DNA from: Rhizobium phaseoli
Lineage (GTDB): Bacteria; Pseudomonadota; Alphaproteobacteria; Rhizobiales; Rhizobiaceae
Assembly: GCF_010668805.1 (NCBI RefSeq)
Contig: NZ_WUFT01000006.1
Span: 248,001-312,000 of the forward strand
Direction of reading: 5' to 3'
DNA: 64,000 bases
Shown here: piece by piece, positions 34,217 through 41,288 of the stretch
Numbering within the stretch: position 1 is the stretch's first letter
Layout of the letters: each line of letters begins with the position of its first letter
Notes under the pieces: generated by a model
Told to the model about the DNA's origin: nothing
The model's input: only the letters and a program-made list of their open reading frames with translations
Database searches by the model: none
Position numbers and translations under genes: made by a program

Positions 34217-34954
34217 CTAGGCGGCAAGCGACATCGAACCGCAATCCGATAGCGTCTCGGCTTCCGGCATCGGTTTGCCGCGACGCTCCCATGTCCGGCG
34301 GCTGATGCCGAAAGCCTCCCAGGGGCGCGCCTGGCTGAGAGAATTGGCGAGATAATCGGATCTGGTCAGCGCCCCTGCGGCGCGGCGTTGCTGCTCTTTC
34401 CGGCTTCGGTCGCGCTGCCGCCGCTTTTGCTTTTGAAGTCTTGCTCTTTTCCCTTTCGCCACATCGAAGGCGCCGATGGTGCGGGTGTCGAGGGCGCAGC
34501 GCTCCGAGTAGCTCAAATGCAGAGCGTGGCCGAGCGCGTCGGCCGACAGCGAGGAATACCGCACCTTCGTTCGCTCGTAGATCACCTCCTCGATGTCGGC
34601 TTTCCCAGCCCATGGCAGCCAGCGTGCCGCCCAGCCGAGCACGACGTCGACAAAGGCGTCCTTGAATTCCACGAGGGCGAGGCTGGCGATCACCTCGACA
34701 TAGATCAATGCGTCATCCGCCTCGGGCACGATGTCGCCGTGCCGATACCTTATCAATTTCTCGATCTCGCGCATCCGGCCGCGGAAATGGTTCCAACGAC
34801 CGCCCCGCGCGCGGCGCTGCACGGCCTTGTAACCCAGCAGGCAGTCGCCAACCTTGATGGCTGAAACATCCCGCGCAAGCCCATCCGGCCGATCCGCTTT
34901 TGCAGCCCGCTTCTTGGATTGAGTGGCTTCATCTGCGGCAGTAGGACGATCCAT
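34217..34954 (-). CDS. Hypothetical protein with basic C-terminal helix-turn-helix-like region
   Basis: A product of about 245 residues from the ATG at 34954, preceded by GAGGGAAATCG; an ATG at 35026 is less likely. I do not recognise a named family. The N-terminal 20 residues are charged. Residues 40-150 look globular (VGDCLLGYKAVQRRARGG...RYRHGDIVPEADDALIYVEV). Residues 165-215 are very rich in Arg, Lys and Gln (KRARLQKQKRRQRDRSRK). The end contains RPWEAFGISRRTWERRGKPMP, a resolvase-like or phage-type helix-turn-helix motif. A DNA-binding role, perhaps from a mobile element, is an inference. Confidence 0.65.
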   Translation of the reverse strand: MDRPTAADEATQSKKRAAKADRPDGLARDVSAIKVGDCLLGYKAVQRRARGGRWNHFRGRMREIEKLIRYRHGDIVPEADDALIYVEVIASLALVEFKDAFVDVVLGWAARWLPWAGKADIEEVIYERTKVRYSSLSADALGHALHLSYSERCALDTRTIGAFDVAKGKRARLQKQKRRQRDRSRKEQQRRAAGALTRSDYLANSLSQARPWEAFGISRRTWERRGKPMPEAETLSDCGSMSLAA

Positions 34955-35177
34955 CGATTTCCCTCGCGATCGGCTCGGGGAGGCCGAAACGCTTGACTGC
35001 AAAGGAAGCCGAGGGGGGTGATCCACACATCATTCGGTGGATTGTTGACAAAACCGCGATGGATCCCGGCGCGACCCCGATGCTTTCACCAAGGCCTTTC
35101 GAAGGGCGTGCGAGATTGCTTGTCTGGCCACCCCGACCTGGCACCTTGTCGCGCAAGTGAAACGTTCGTCCTCACCT

Positions 35178-35360
35178 TCAATAACTGCAGGAACGCGCAT
35201 TGCCGGGCCTGAAACCACCCGTGCAGGCCGGGTTTACCGATGTATCCCGTTGATACTGAAAATCTTCGCGCTCGTGCTTGCCAGTCAAGGTGCAGGAAGA
35301 CGTGATCGCGGACACACCGATCAGCGTTCCGGCGGCCACCAAAGTGAGAAATCGCTTCAT
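35178..35360 (-). CDS. Small exported lipoprotein-like protein
   Basis: A 60-residue protein beginning MKRFLTLVAAGTLIGVSAITSSC. The hydrophobic segment ends in SSC, a plausible lipobox cysteine at residue 23, followed by TLTGKHEREDFQYQRDTS and two more cysteines (NPACTGGF, ARSCSY). AAGGAG lies 8 bases before the start. Function unknown; probably an envelope protein. The AT-rich spacer to 35599 follows upstream. Confidence 0.7.
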   Translation of the reverse strand: MKRFLTLVAAGTLIGVSAITSSCTLTGKHEREDFQYQRDTSVNPACTGGFRPGNARSCSY

Positions 35361-35403
35361 TGAACGTCTCCTTGCGAGGTTGATCCTGATCACAATCTAC
35401 CAT

Positions 35404-35598
35404 GCCCTTACGTTGGTTTGTGGAGCCTTGAAGCTAGATCGCTGATCAATTCACTCAAGATAATCTTATCGAGCTATTCTGTCGTTATGGAAGTAGTTGC
35501 CGATGGTTTTAGCGAAATGAAGCCGTTTTTGTCTTGAATGAATCATGGTTTTTCAGTAATATTATCCCATAAAAAAGTACTATAAATGGGAGGATACT
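35404..35598. promoter_or_regulatory. AT-rich divergent spacer
   Basis: A markedly AT-rich 195-bp stretch between the small lipoprotein gene (minus) and the DUF982 gene (plus). It holds GGGAGG just before 35599 and many A/T tracts. It must carry both promoters; no clear -35/-10 pair was chosen. The base composition is unlike the surrounding genes. Confidence 0.4.
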
Positions 35599-35892
35599 AT
35601 GTCTGAAGCTCGGTTCGATCCGGTTTTGCTTCATCGCCAGCATTTCATCGCTGAGATCACGTGTCTCGATGAAATCTTCGATATTCTCGGTGAATGGCCG
35701 GAGGACAAACGAGGTCTGGCATATGACACGCTGTTAAAGGCCTGCAGAGACACCGCCAGCGGCCGTTTCCCGCTGAGTGCTGCGCGCGAGAATTTTCGGC
35801 GGTTTCTGAAGATGTCGGGTGTGCTGGCCAAGGTCGAAGCTGCACCCAAATTCGAGCAACTGATGGGCGATCGAAATATCGGAAATGCCTGA
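35599..35892 (+). CDS. DUF982-domain protein
   Basis: A 97-residue protein with the DUF982 core: a central acidic helix (LDEIFDILGEWPEDKRGLAYDTLLKACRDTASGRF) followed by SAARENFRRFLKMSGV. DUF982 proteins are greatly expanded in rhizobia, often in plasmid or accessory regions, and have no assigned function. A GGAGG lies 7 bases before the ATG. The downstream neighbour is convergent. Confidence 0.85.
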   Translation: MSEARFDPVLLHRQHFIAEITCLDEIFDILGEWPEDKRGLAYDTLLKACRDTASGRFPLSAARENFRRFLKMSGVLAKVEAAPKFEQLMGDRNIGNA

Positions 35893-36034
35893 TGATACTG
35901 AGTAGGCAGGGGCGCGCCGTCACATCATGTGCGGCGCGTCTTGCGTTCTATGTCGGCTGCCCGGCGGAGCCTTCGCCACAAAGCGTCACGACACGCGAGA
36001 GGCGGATGGCTTCCGGTGAGGGGGCGACGGGATA

Positions 36035-36862
36035 TCAAACAAGGCCGCCATTCGCCCAGTCGCATCGGAAGACCATCACAGGCTTGGAAAACCCCTTGAG
36101 CCGACGGCGCGTGGCGTGGCCGAACAGATCGGCAGCACCATACTCCCGAAAGATATTCTCCGAGACGAGGATCTGGTCGCTGGCGGCAGCCGCGCAGAGG
36201 CGCGCAGCAAGCTGCACGGTCGAGCCGAAGAGGTCATTGCTGTCCTCGACCGGTTCGCCGCAATCCAGCCCGATGCGGATGTGGATCGGCTCGGTATTTC
36301 CGCCGTTGTGACGCTTGAATTCCTGCTGGATCGTCATGGCGCATTCGACGGCGGCCGCGGTGGTGGAAAAGGCGGCCATGATGCCATCGCCGGTGTGTTT
36401 CACTTCCCGGCCTGAGCTGTGGCCGAGGCATCGGCGCACGATCGCGTCATGGGCCCTCACCATTTCGGTGCCGATGCGGTCGCCGAGCCGCGCCGTCATC
36501 TCGGTCGATCCGACGATGTCGGTAAAGAGGATTGCCCGGTGGCCGGGATCCACATCAGCCGAGGATTGGCCAAGCGTCGGCTCGGGGTCATGAATTCGGC
36601 CGAGAAAAGCCTCGACCGCTGATAATGCGACCTCGACGACCTCGTTGGCAACGAAGCCGTGCGCCTCGCGATGCACACATTGAGCGGTTTCCATGTCAGG
36701 CGCGTCGACGAGACAAAAGGGGGTCCCGCGCTGCTGGTCGAACCAATAGGTGAGAAATTTGACGCCGTAGCGATCCTGAATGTCGAGATCCATGCGATGC
36801 GCCCGGGAAACGTCTGCCGCTGACGTTCCCTCAAGAAAATGCCGGTCCATGAAGATAGGCAT
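36035..36862 (-). CDS. DUF4242 domain fused to adenylate/guanylate cyclase catalytic domain
   Basis: About 275 residues from the ATG at 36862 (MPIFMDRHFLEGTSAADVSR), with GGGAGG before it. Residues 1-80 are a DUF4242 domain. Residues 110-275 are a class III cyclase domain: RAILFTDIVGSTEMTARLGDR with the first metal Asp, VKHTGDGIMAAF with the second, and IRIGLDCGEPVEDSNDLFGSTVQLAARLC. It therefore probably makes cyclic AMP in the cytoplasm, with DUF4242 as an input module. Rhizobia encode dozens of such cyclases. An upstream ATG at 36892 is unlikely. Confidence 0.9.
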   Translation of the reverse strand: MPIFMDRHFLEGTSAADVSRAHRMDLDIQDRYGVKFLTYWFDQQRGTPFCLVDAPDMETAQCVHREAHGFVANEVVEVALSAVEAFLGRIHDPEPTLGQSSADVDPGHRAILFTDIVGSTEMTARLGDRIGTEMVRAHDAIVRRCLGHSSGREVKHTGDGIMAAFSTTAAAVECAMTIQQEFKRHNGGNTEPIHIRIGLDCGEPVEDSNDLFGSTVQLAARLCAAAASDQILVSENIFREYGAADLFGHATRRRLKGFSKPVMVFRCDWANGGLV

Positions 36863-37168
36863 CACGCGTCCTCCCAGATCCGCCGCGTGCAAGGCGTGGC
36901 ATTGTACGATCTGGATGCGGTTGCGTCCACCTTTGGGACAATCAATATCCGATCATTTCGGTCTGTTGCTTCCAGCAATGCCGATGAATTGCTGTCATTT
37001 CTATAGAATACTAGCGAAAAGATTGATTTTAATGAGTAGGTTGGAAGGGAAAAGCCTGATATTTACCATAATCTATCGTTTGATAACGGATTGTCGGGTC
37101 TCAGAGCCGATCGGGACGCTTCAAACGTTGCATGTTCTCAAAGCGCCTAGCTGCAGGGATGAAAAGAC
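36863..37168. other. 306-bp AT-rich spacer
   Basis: No gene is seen. The part from about 36985 to 37090 is rich in A and T (for example GAAAAGATTGATTTTAATGAG), in contrast to the neighbouring coding DNA. It separates the cyclase gene from the second DUF982 gene and presumably holds both promoters. Confidence 0.45.
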
Positions 37169-37519
37169 ATGTCTGTTCCTGCAGGGGAGGCGGCCCACCA
37201 ACGGCACGCAAATTGCATTGTTACTGGTACGCTCACCGAAATTGGGAAAAGCTGTAGCAAAGTGAGACAGACGGCAAATTTTCGACCGGTCGGCTTGGCC
37301 TCATTGGGGCTCGGCCATTATGCCGTTATTAACTCTGTGTGGGATGCCGCGCGCACGCTGCTGCACGAATGGCCGGTGGATGACGGCGAAGACTATTTCG
37401 AAGCCGTGAAATCCTGCCTGGATGCGATCATCGGCGACCTTCCGCCGGATGAGGTGCGGGCATCCTTCATCAGGGCAGCGCAGGAAGCCGGCATTTCCGT
37501 CATCGAAGCTGCGGATTGA
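37169..37519 (+). CDS. DUF982-domain protein, second copy
   Basis: Up to 116 residues. The C-terminal 70 residues carry the canonical DUF982 pattern: VWDAARTLLHEWPVDDGEDYFEAVKSCLDAIIGDLPPDEVRASFIRAAQEAGISV. The N-terminal 45 residues, if translated, are poorly conserved and cysteine-containing, so the true start may lie nearer 37300. The function is unknown, as with the first copy 1.3 kb upstream, to which it is only distantly similar. Confidence 0.75.
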   Translation: MSVPAGEAAHQRHANCIVTGTLTEIGKSCSKVRQTANFRPVGLASLGLGHYAVINSVWDAARTLLHEWPVDDGEDYFEAVKSCLDAIIGDLPPDEVRASFIRAAQEAGISVIEAAD

Positions 37520-37585
37520 ATGCCCGCCGTGTTTCGCCACCTGGCCCCGGCTTGCTCCCCGTTGAACATCCAATTTCCTCTCGAC

Positions 37586-37613
37586 TTGACTTTTGCGGCT
37601 GAAGTTCTATTTT
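37586..37613 (+). promoter_or_regulatory. Strong promoter of the small SOS-type operon
   Basis: TTGACT at 37586-37591 and TATTTT at 37608-37613, with a 16-bp spacer, are close to the housekeeping consensus. The -10 abuts the SOS box. Confidence 0.65.
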
Positions 37614-37614
37614 A

Positions 37615-37629
37615 GAACAAATCAGGAAC
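37615..37629 (+). promoter_or_regulatory. LexA (SOS) box, GAAC-N7-GAAC
   Basis: GAAC at 37615-37618 and GAAC at 37626-37629 are separated by exactly seven bases. Read on the other strand this is GTTC-N7-GTTC, the alphaproteobacterial LexA operator. A third half-site, GTTC (37604-37607), makes an overlapping palindrome with TAGAAC. The box lies right after the -10 element and 14 bp before the first start codon, an ideal place for repression. Confidence 0.75.
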
Positions 37630-37642
37630 ATCGGAGATGGTC

Positions 37643-37813
37643 ATGACGCATACGGAACAGGTGATCACCAACGCCCTAGCTCTTGTCGAAGCGTCCCGCG
37701 CGGCCCGCGAGCGGGATCAGCTGCGGCGCGCCGCCTGGCAGAGAAAGGTCGAACTCAGCCGGCCGCTGCCGCCCTTGCCGCGTCCGGTTCAGTTGCCATT
37801 GGCGCTGAACTGA
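37643..37813 (+). CDS. Small basic protein, first gene of the putative SOS operon
   Basis: A 56-residue product starting MTHTEQVITNALALVEASR at the second of two ATGs; GGAG at 37633-37636 is six bases before it but touches the ATG at 37637. The middle is a charged helix (RAARERDQLRRAAWQRKVE) and the end is proline-rich (RPLPPLPRPVQLPLAL). I do not recognise the family. The promoter and LexA-type box in front suggest induction by DNA damage. Its stop overlaps the next start (TGATG). Confidence 0.7.
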   Translation: MTHTEQVITNALALVEASRAARERDQLRRAAWQRKVELSRPLPPLPRPVQLPLALN

Positions 37814-38079
37814 TGCAGCCGGCAATGATCTTGCAACCCGAGCCGGCTTGGCTCGATCCAGCCCGGCCCGATGCAGCTTGGCCCGATCCGGCGTGGCCCG
37901 ATGCAGCGTGGGAAGTCGAAGCCGTGCTTGCCTGGCATGACGACAATGCCAAGGCGGCGATCCGCTCGCTGCTCGACGACTGCAAACATCTGCGCCAGCA
38001 ACTGGCGCTGGCGGAGAGGGCGATCAGCCGGGGGATGACCCGCGGTTGGACGCCGCGATACGAGCGCGATGCCCTCTGA
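37813..38079 (+). CDS. Small protein with Pro-Asp-Ala-Trp repeats, second gene of the SOS operon
   Basis: An 88-residue product whose ATG shares a base with the previous stop and has no ribosome site of its own, so translation is probably coupled. Residues 12-33 form degenerate repeats of PDAAWPDPAWPDAAW type. Residues 34-88 form an amphipathic helix region (DDNAKAAIRSLLDDCKHLRQQLALAERAISRG) and a basic end (WTPRYERDAL). No family was recognised. A role in the DNA-damage response is an inference from the shared promoter. Confidence 0.65.
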   Translation: MQPAMILQPEPAWLDPARPDAAWPDPAWPDAAWEVEAVLAWHDDNAKAAIRSLLDDCKHLRQQLALAERAISRGMTRGWTPRYERDAL

Positions 38080-38208
38080 AACATGACAGCGCCGCGCATC
38101 TTTGGAGTTCGGCGATCGACCCGAAAGCGGGCGATCGGCAGCCCGGAACAGAATGGTTTCAGGCCGGGTCCGCCCAAAATTTGGCGTCTGCTCCAGGCCG
38201 CTCACGCA

Positions 38209-39705
38209 TCATGCTCCAAGGCCGACATTTGCCAGATAGGCCTCGAGGGCCAGGGCATCAGACAATCCGACGATGGCGCCGACATATCCGTCCGGACGCA
38301 CGAGCACCCAGTCGCCTGGGGTCAGAGCGTAGGCGTCACGGAAGTGCCCGGCTTTATCAACGACATCGCCGCGCCGGCCGATCCTGTGGATGTGCAATCC
38401 GTCGCGCGGCAGCACGCTGACTTGCTCGACCTCATAACCCAGCAGGGTCCATTGGGCGCCGCTGAACAGCTCGAACAGACGTCTCGGCTGGCCGGCCGCA
38501 CCCGTGAGCGGCGCATCCGGCGCGCGGTCGCCCGCCAGCAGGCCGCCGCGCCGCTCCGGCTTTTCCAGCGCGATGGAGGATTCGGGATAGCCGATATCCA
38601 GCTGATGGACCTCGCGGCCGCGCCGCATCTCGCCCCGCTTGAGTTGGTCGAGAAGACTTGTGGCAAGACCGAGCATCGCCGCGGCGACCGGGCGACGCTC
38701 TTCTTCATAGCTGTCGAGCAGTGCATCAGGGGCGCCTGCAGCGACCGCTGCCAGCTTCCATCCGAGATTATAGGCGTCCTGCACGCTGGTATTGAGACCC
38801 TGTCCACCGGTCGGCGGATGCGTATGGGCGGCATCGCCGACCAGGAACACGCGGCCGAGCCGGTAGTGATCGGCAAGCCGGGCGTTCATGGTGAAGGCCG
38901 ATGCCCAGGAGACCGAGTGGACGTGAATATCGTCGCGGCCGGTGCGCTCCGCGACCAAGGTGGTCAATCCCGCCGCAGAAAGATCGATCTCGCCTTCGAG
39001 CGGGATGGGTCCCTGGATCTGGAACAGCTCGGTTCCCGCCAGCGGGCAAAGCGCGATCTGGCGCTGCATGTCGCCTTCGCCGAAGCGATGCCAGGCGTCG
39101 CGCTCCAAGCCCGTCAGCATTACATCGGTGACGATGGCACGCACGCCGAGCGTCTTGCCGGGAAAACCGATATCAAGCGCGTGGCGCACGAAGCTGCGCC
39201 CGCCATCCGCGCCGATGAGCCATCGCGCCTGAATGGTCTTTTCGCCGGATGGTCCCGTGAGCCGCGCCGTGACGCTTGCCTCGTCCTGTTCGAAGCCGAT
39301 GAGTTCGCAGCCAAATTCCGGCCGGTGCCCCAGTTCGAGCAGGCGCTCGCGCATCACGCCTTCAGTCAGGAACTGCGGCACCATCAGCGGAAGGTGGTAG
39401 GGCTCGGCCGGCGTCGGCTCCCCACCCAGCACGGCTTCGGATTCGCTGAAGCTTCCGTCGTCGCGATATTCCCGCTGGAGGGGATAGGCGCCGCCGAGCG
39501 CAACGATCCGGTCGAGAATGCCGAGATCCTCGAACACCTCCTGCGTTCTTGGCTGAATTCCCTTGCCGCGGGAGCCGCGGAACGGGTCGTTCGATTTCTC
39601 GATCAGGCGGAAGGATACGCCGCGCCGTGCCAGCTCGATCGCCAGCGTCAGGCCGGCCGCACCGGCGCCTGATATCAGCACGTCGACTGTAAAATTCTGT
39701 GTCAT
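38209..39705 (-). CDS. FAD-dependent aromatic monooxygenase, MarR-controlled
   Basis: About 498 residues from the ATG at 39705, which has GGAG six bases upstream. FAD/NADPH motifs are DVLISGAGAAGLTLAIELARRG, IGADGGRSFVRHALD and FLVGDAAHTHPPTGGQGLNTS. The thioredoxin-like C-terminal domain ends in VLVRPDGYVGAIVG. It is the same enzyme class as the product at 32601 but clearly diverged. It is divergent from a marR gene with a shared operator, suggesting induction by an aromatic or antibiotic-like substrate. Confidence 0.9.
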   Translation of the reverse strand: MTQNFTVDVLISGAGAAGLTLAIELARRGVSFRLIEKSNDPFRGSRGKGIQPRTQEVFEDLGILDRIVALGGAYPLQREYRDDGSFSESEAVLGGEPTPAEPYHLPLMVPQFLTEGVMRERLLELGHRPEFGCELIGFEQDEASVTARLTGPSGEKTIQARWLIGADGGRSFVRHALDIGFPGKTLGVRAIVTDVMLTGLERDAWHRFGEGDMQRQIALCPLAGTELFQIQGPIPLEGEIDLSAAGLTTLVAERTGRDDIHVHSVSWASAFTMNARLADHYRLGRVFLVGDAAHTHPPTGGQGLNTSVQDAYNLGWKLAAVAAGAPDALLDSYEEERRPVAAAMLGLATSLLDQLKRGEMRRGREVHQLDIGYPESSIALEKPERRGGLLAGDRAPDAPLTGAAGQPRRLFELFSGAQWTLLGYEVEQVSVLPRDGLHIHRIGRRGDVVDKAGHFRDAYALTPGDWVLVRPDGYVGAIVGLSDALALEAYLANVGLGA

Positions 39706-39717
39706 CGCCATCTCCAT

Positions 39718-39734
39718 ATGTGTATTATGCACAT
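39718..39734. promoter_or_regulatory. MarR operator, site 1
   Basis: ATGTG-N7-CACAT inverted repeat in the 44-bp spacer between the monooxygenase and marR starts. A near copy in reverse orientation lies at 39768-39782 inside the marR gene, matching at 14 of 15 positions. Confidence 0.7.
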
Positions 39735-39749
39735 AATAGGAGAATCGAT

Positions 39750-40262
39750 ATGGCGTCAACAATAAACGTGCAAAATACACATATGTCCGAAAAGCTGCGC
39801 GAGTTGCATGGGGCGTTGATCGAGATCGTCAGCGTCATGAACCGGCCCCAGCGTGATGAGCAGATGGTCCGCGAGGCCGGCATTTCGCTCGATCGCGCCC
39901 TGTTTCCGCTGCTGGTCACGGTGGAGCGGCTTGGTCCGATCGGGGTGGTCGAACTCGCCGATCGCGCCGGGCGCGACTACACCACCGTCAGCCGCCAGGT
40001 CGCCAAGCTTGAGAGTCTCGATCTGGTGGAGCGGCGCGGCAGTACTGCGGATCGTCGCGTGCGCGAGGCGGTGATAAGCCAGAAGGGCAAGGCGATGACC
40101 GATCGCATCGACGCGGCGCGTGAGCGCATGGGCCGCGCCATCTTCGAAAGCTGGGCCGAGCACGACTTCAATGAGCTGGTGCGGCTGATGCGGAGGTTCG
40201 CCCATGATATCAGTGGCGATATCGGCAATGGCGCCGGGGGGCCGCCGACAGAGGGCGGCTGA
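39750..40262 (+). CDS. MarR-family transcriptional regulator
   Basis: A 170-residue regulator starting MASTINVQNTHMSEKLREL after AGGAG at 39738-39742. The winged helix is at about residues 60-125 (GPIGVVELADRAGRDYTTVSRQVAKLESLDLVERRGSTADRRVREA), with the DRR wing motif. It most likely represses the divergent monooxygenase gene and itself through the two ATGTGTATT-type sites; release by the monooxygenase substrate would be expected from family precedent. Confidence 0.92.
   Translation: MASTINVQNTHMSEKLRELHGALIEIVSVMNRPQRDEQMVREAGISLDRALFPLLVTVERLGPIGVVELADRAGRDYTTVSRQVAKLESLDLVERRGSTADRRVREAVISQKGKAMTDRIDAARERMGRAIFESWAEHDFNELVRLMRRFAHDISGDIGNGAGGPPTEGG
39768..39782. promoter_or_regulatory. 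MarR operator, site 2
   Basis: Reverse-complement near copy of site 1 (one mismatch in 15), centred inside codons 7-11 of marR, so binding could also block transcription of the regulator gene. Confidence 0.55.
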
Positions 40263-40279
40263 CGGCCCGAGAGACTATG

Positions 40280-40675
40280 TCAAAGGACTTTGGCGGCCGT
40301 GACCTCGACTTCCACGAGGAATTCGGGGCGTGCGAAGCCGCTGACGATGATCAGCGTCGAGGCCGGCTTCGGATCGAGTGTATAGCGATCCCGCACGGCC
40401 ATATAGGCGGGAAAATCCTCGCGCTTCGTCACGAAGCCTGAGATGCGGATGACGTCGGCAAAACTCATGTCCGCATCAGTGAGAATTGCTTTGATCGCCT
40501 CGAAGCAAAGCTCTGCCTGCGCGCCGATATCCTCCGGCACCGTCTCGTCGAGACCGATTCCGAGCTGCCCCGAGGTTACGAGCAGCGAGGCGCCCGGCGG
40601 CACCAGCAGACCGTGATTGTAATTTCCGAACGGACGCCGGACAGACGACGGATTGAAAATCTTCTTCATAGGCAT
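40280..40675 (-). CDS. RidA-family enamine/imine deaminase
   Basis: A 131-residue member of the RidA/YjgF/RutC family that hydrolyses reactive enamines or related intermediates. It has the early NYNHGLLVPPGASLLVTSGQLGIGLDE and the later FADVIRISGFVTKREDFPAYMAVRD. The strictly RidA arginine region is modified (KPASTLIIVSGFARPEFLVEVEVTA), suggesting a catabolic subgroup rather than housekeeping RidA. It is the last gene of the seven-gene operon and lies 31 bp after the flavodoxin-fold gene. Confidence 0.88.
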   Translation of the reverse strand: MPMKKIFNPSSVRRPFGNYNHGLLVPPGASLLVTSGQLGIGLDETVPEDIGAQAELCFEAIKAILTDADMSFADVIRISGFVTKREDFPAYMAVRDRYTLDPKPASTLIIVSGFARPEFLVEVEVTAAKVL

Positions 40676-40706
40676 TTCCTTGGTGCAACGAGGATGCTGC
40701 GGGCTC

Positions 40707-41288
40707 TTAAAACCGCTCCATCGCCGTCTTCACCTTCTCCAAAAACCTGGCCCGGCTTTCCGGCGTGCAGTTGTTCATATCGTAATGGGCAAGAAAGGTA
40801 ACCGGCCGCAGCGGATTGATCTGCGCCCTCAGCACACGCTTGACGATTTTCTTCGGCGGGTTGCCGGCGGCGAAGGCGCGAAATGGCGTCGCGCCGTATG
40901 TCAGCACGGCCGCGAGTTTCCGGATGTGGCGCAGCCGCGATTCCACCTTGCCGTCGACCAGTTCGAAGGAGACGCCGGGAAGCCAGACGCGGTCAAAATA
41001 GCCCTTCAGGATCGCCGGGAAACCGAAATTCCAGATCGGCGTCACCAGCACCAGCGCTTCGGCCTGCTTCAGCCGCTCGACATAGGGTTTCACCAGCGCG
41101 GTATTGCCGGGATAGTCGTGATAGGCGAGCCGGTCGTGTCGGGAGAGCACCGGATCGAAATTCTCGGCATAGAGATCGCACGCATCCACCGCGTGACCGG
41201 CCTCTCGCAGGCTTTCCAGCGTCTGTTTGTAGAGCGCTTTGCCGTAGCTTTCCTCGACCGGATGCGAATGAAGGACGAGAACTCTCAT
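40707..41288 (-). CDS. Flavodoxin-fold NAD(P)H:quinone/flavin reductase (MdaB/KefF-like)
   Basis: A 193-residue flavodoxin-like enzyme. FMN contacts are LVLHSHPVEESYGKALY near the start and TPIWNFGFPAILKGYFDRVWLPG in the middle. It could reduce quinones or provide electrons to the neighbouring enzymes. The start codon overlaps the stop of the FAD oxidoreductase gene (ATGA), so translation is coupled. The specific acceptor is not evident. Confidence 0.88.
   Translation of the reverse strand: MRVLVLHSHPVEESYGKALYKQTLESLREAGHAVDACDLYAENFDPVLSRHDRLAYHDYPGNTALVKPYVERLKQAEALVLVTPIWNFGFPAILKGYFDRVWLPGVSFELVDGKVESRLRHIRKLAAVLTYGATPFRAFAAGNPPKKIVKRVLRAQINPLRPVTFLAHYDMNNCTPESRARFLEKVKTAMERF

Noticed and set aside
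37604..37618. GTTCTA-TTT-TAGAAC palindrome as a separate operator
   Set aside because: It overlaps the -10 element and is more simply explained as a chance third half-site beside the GAAC-N7-GAAC box, which has the known spacing.
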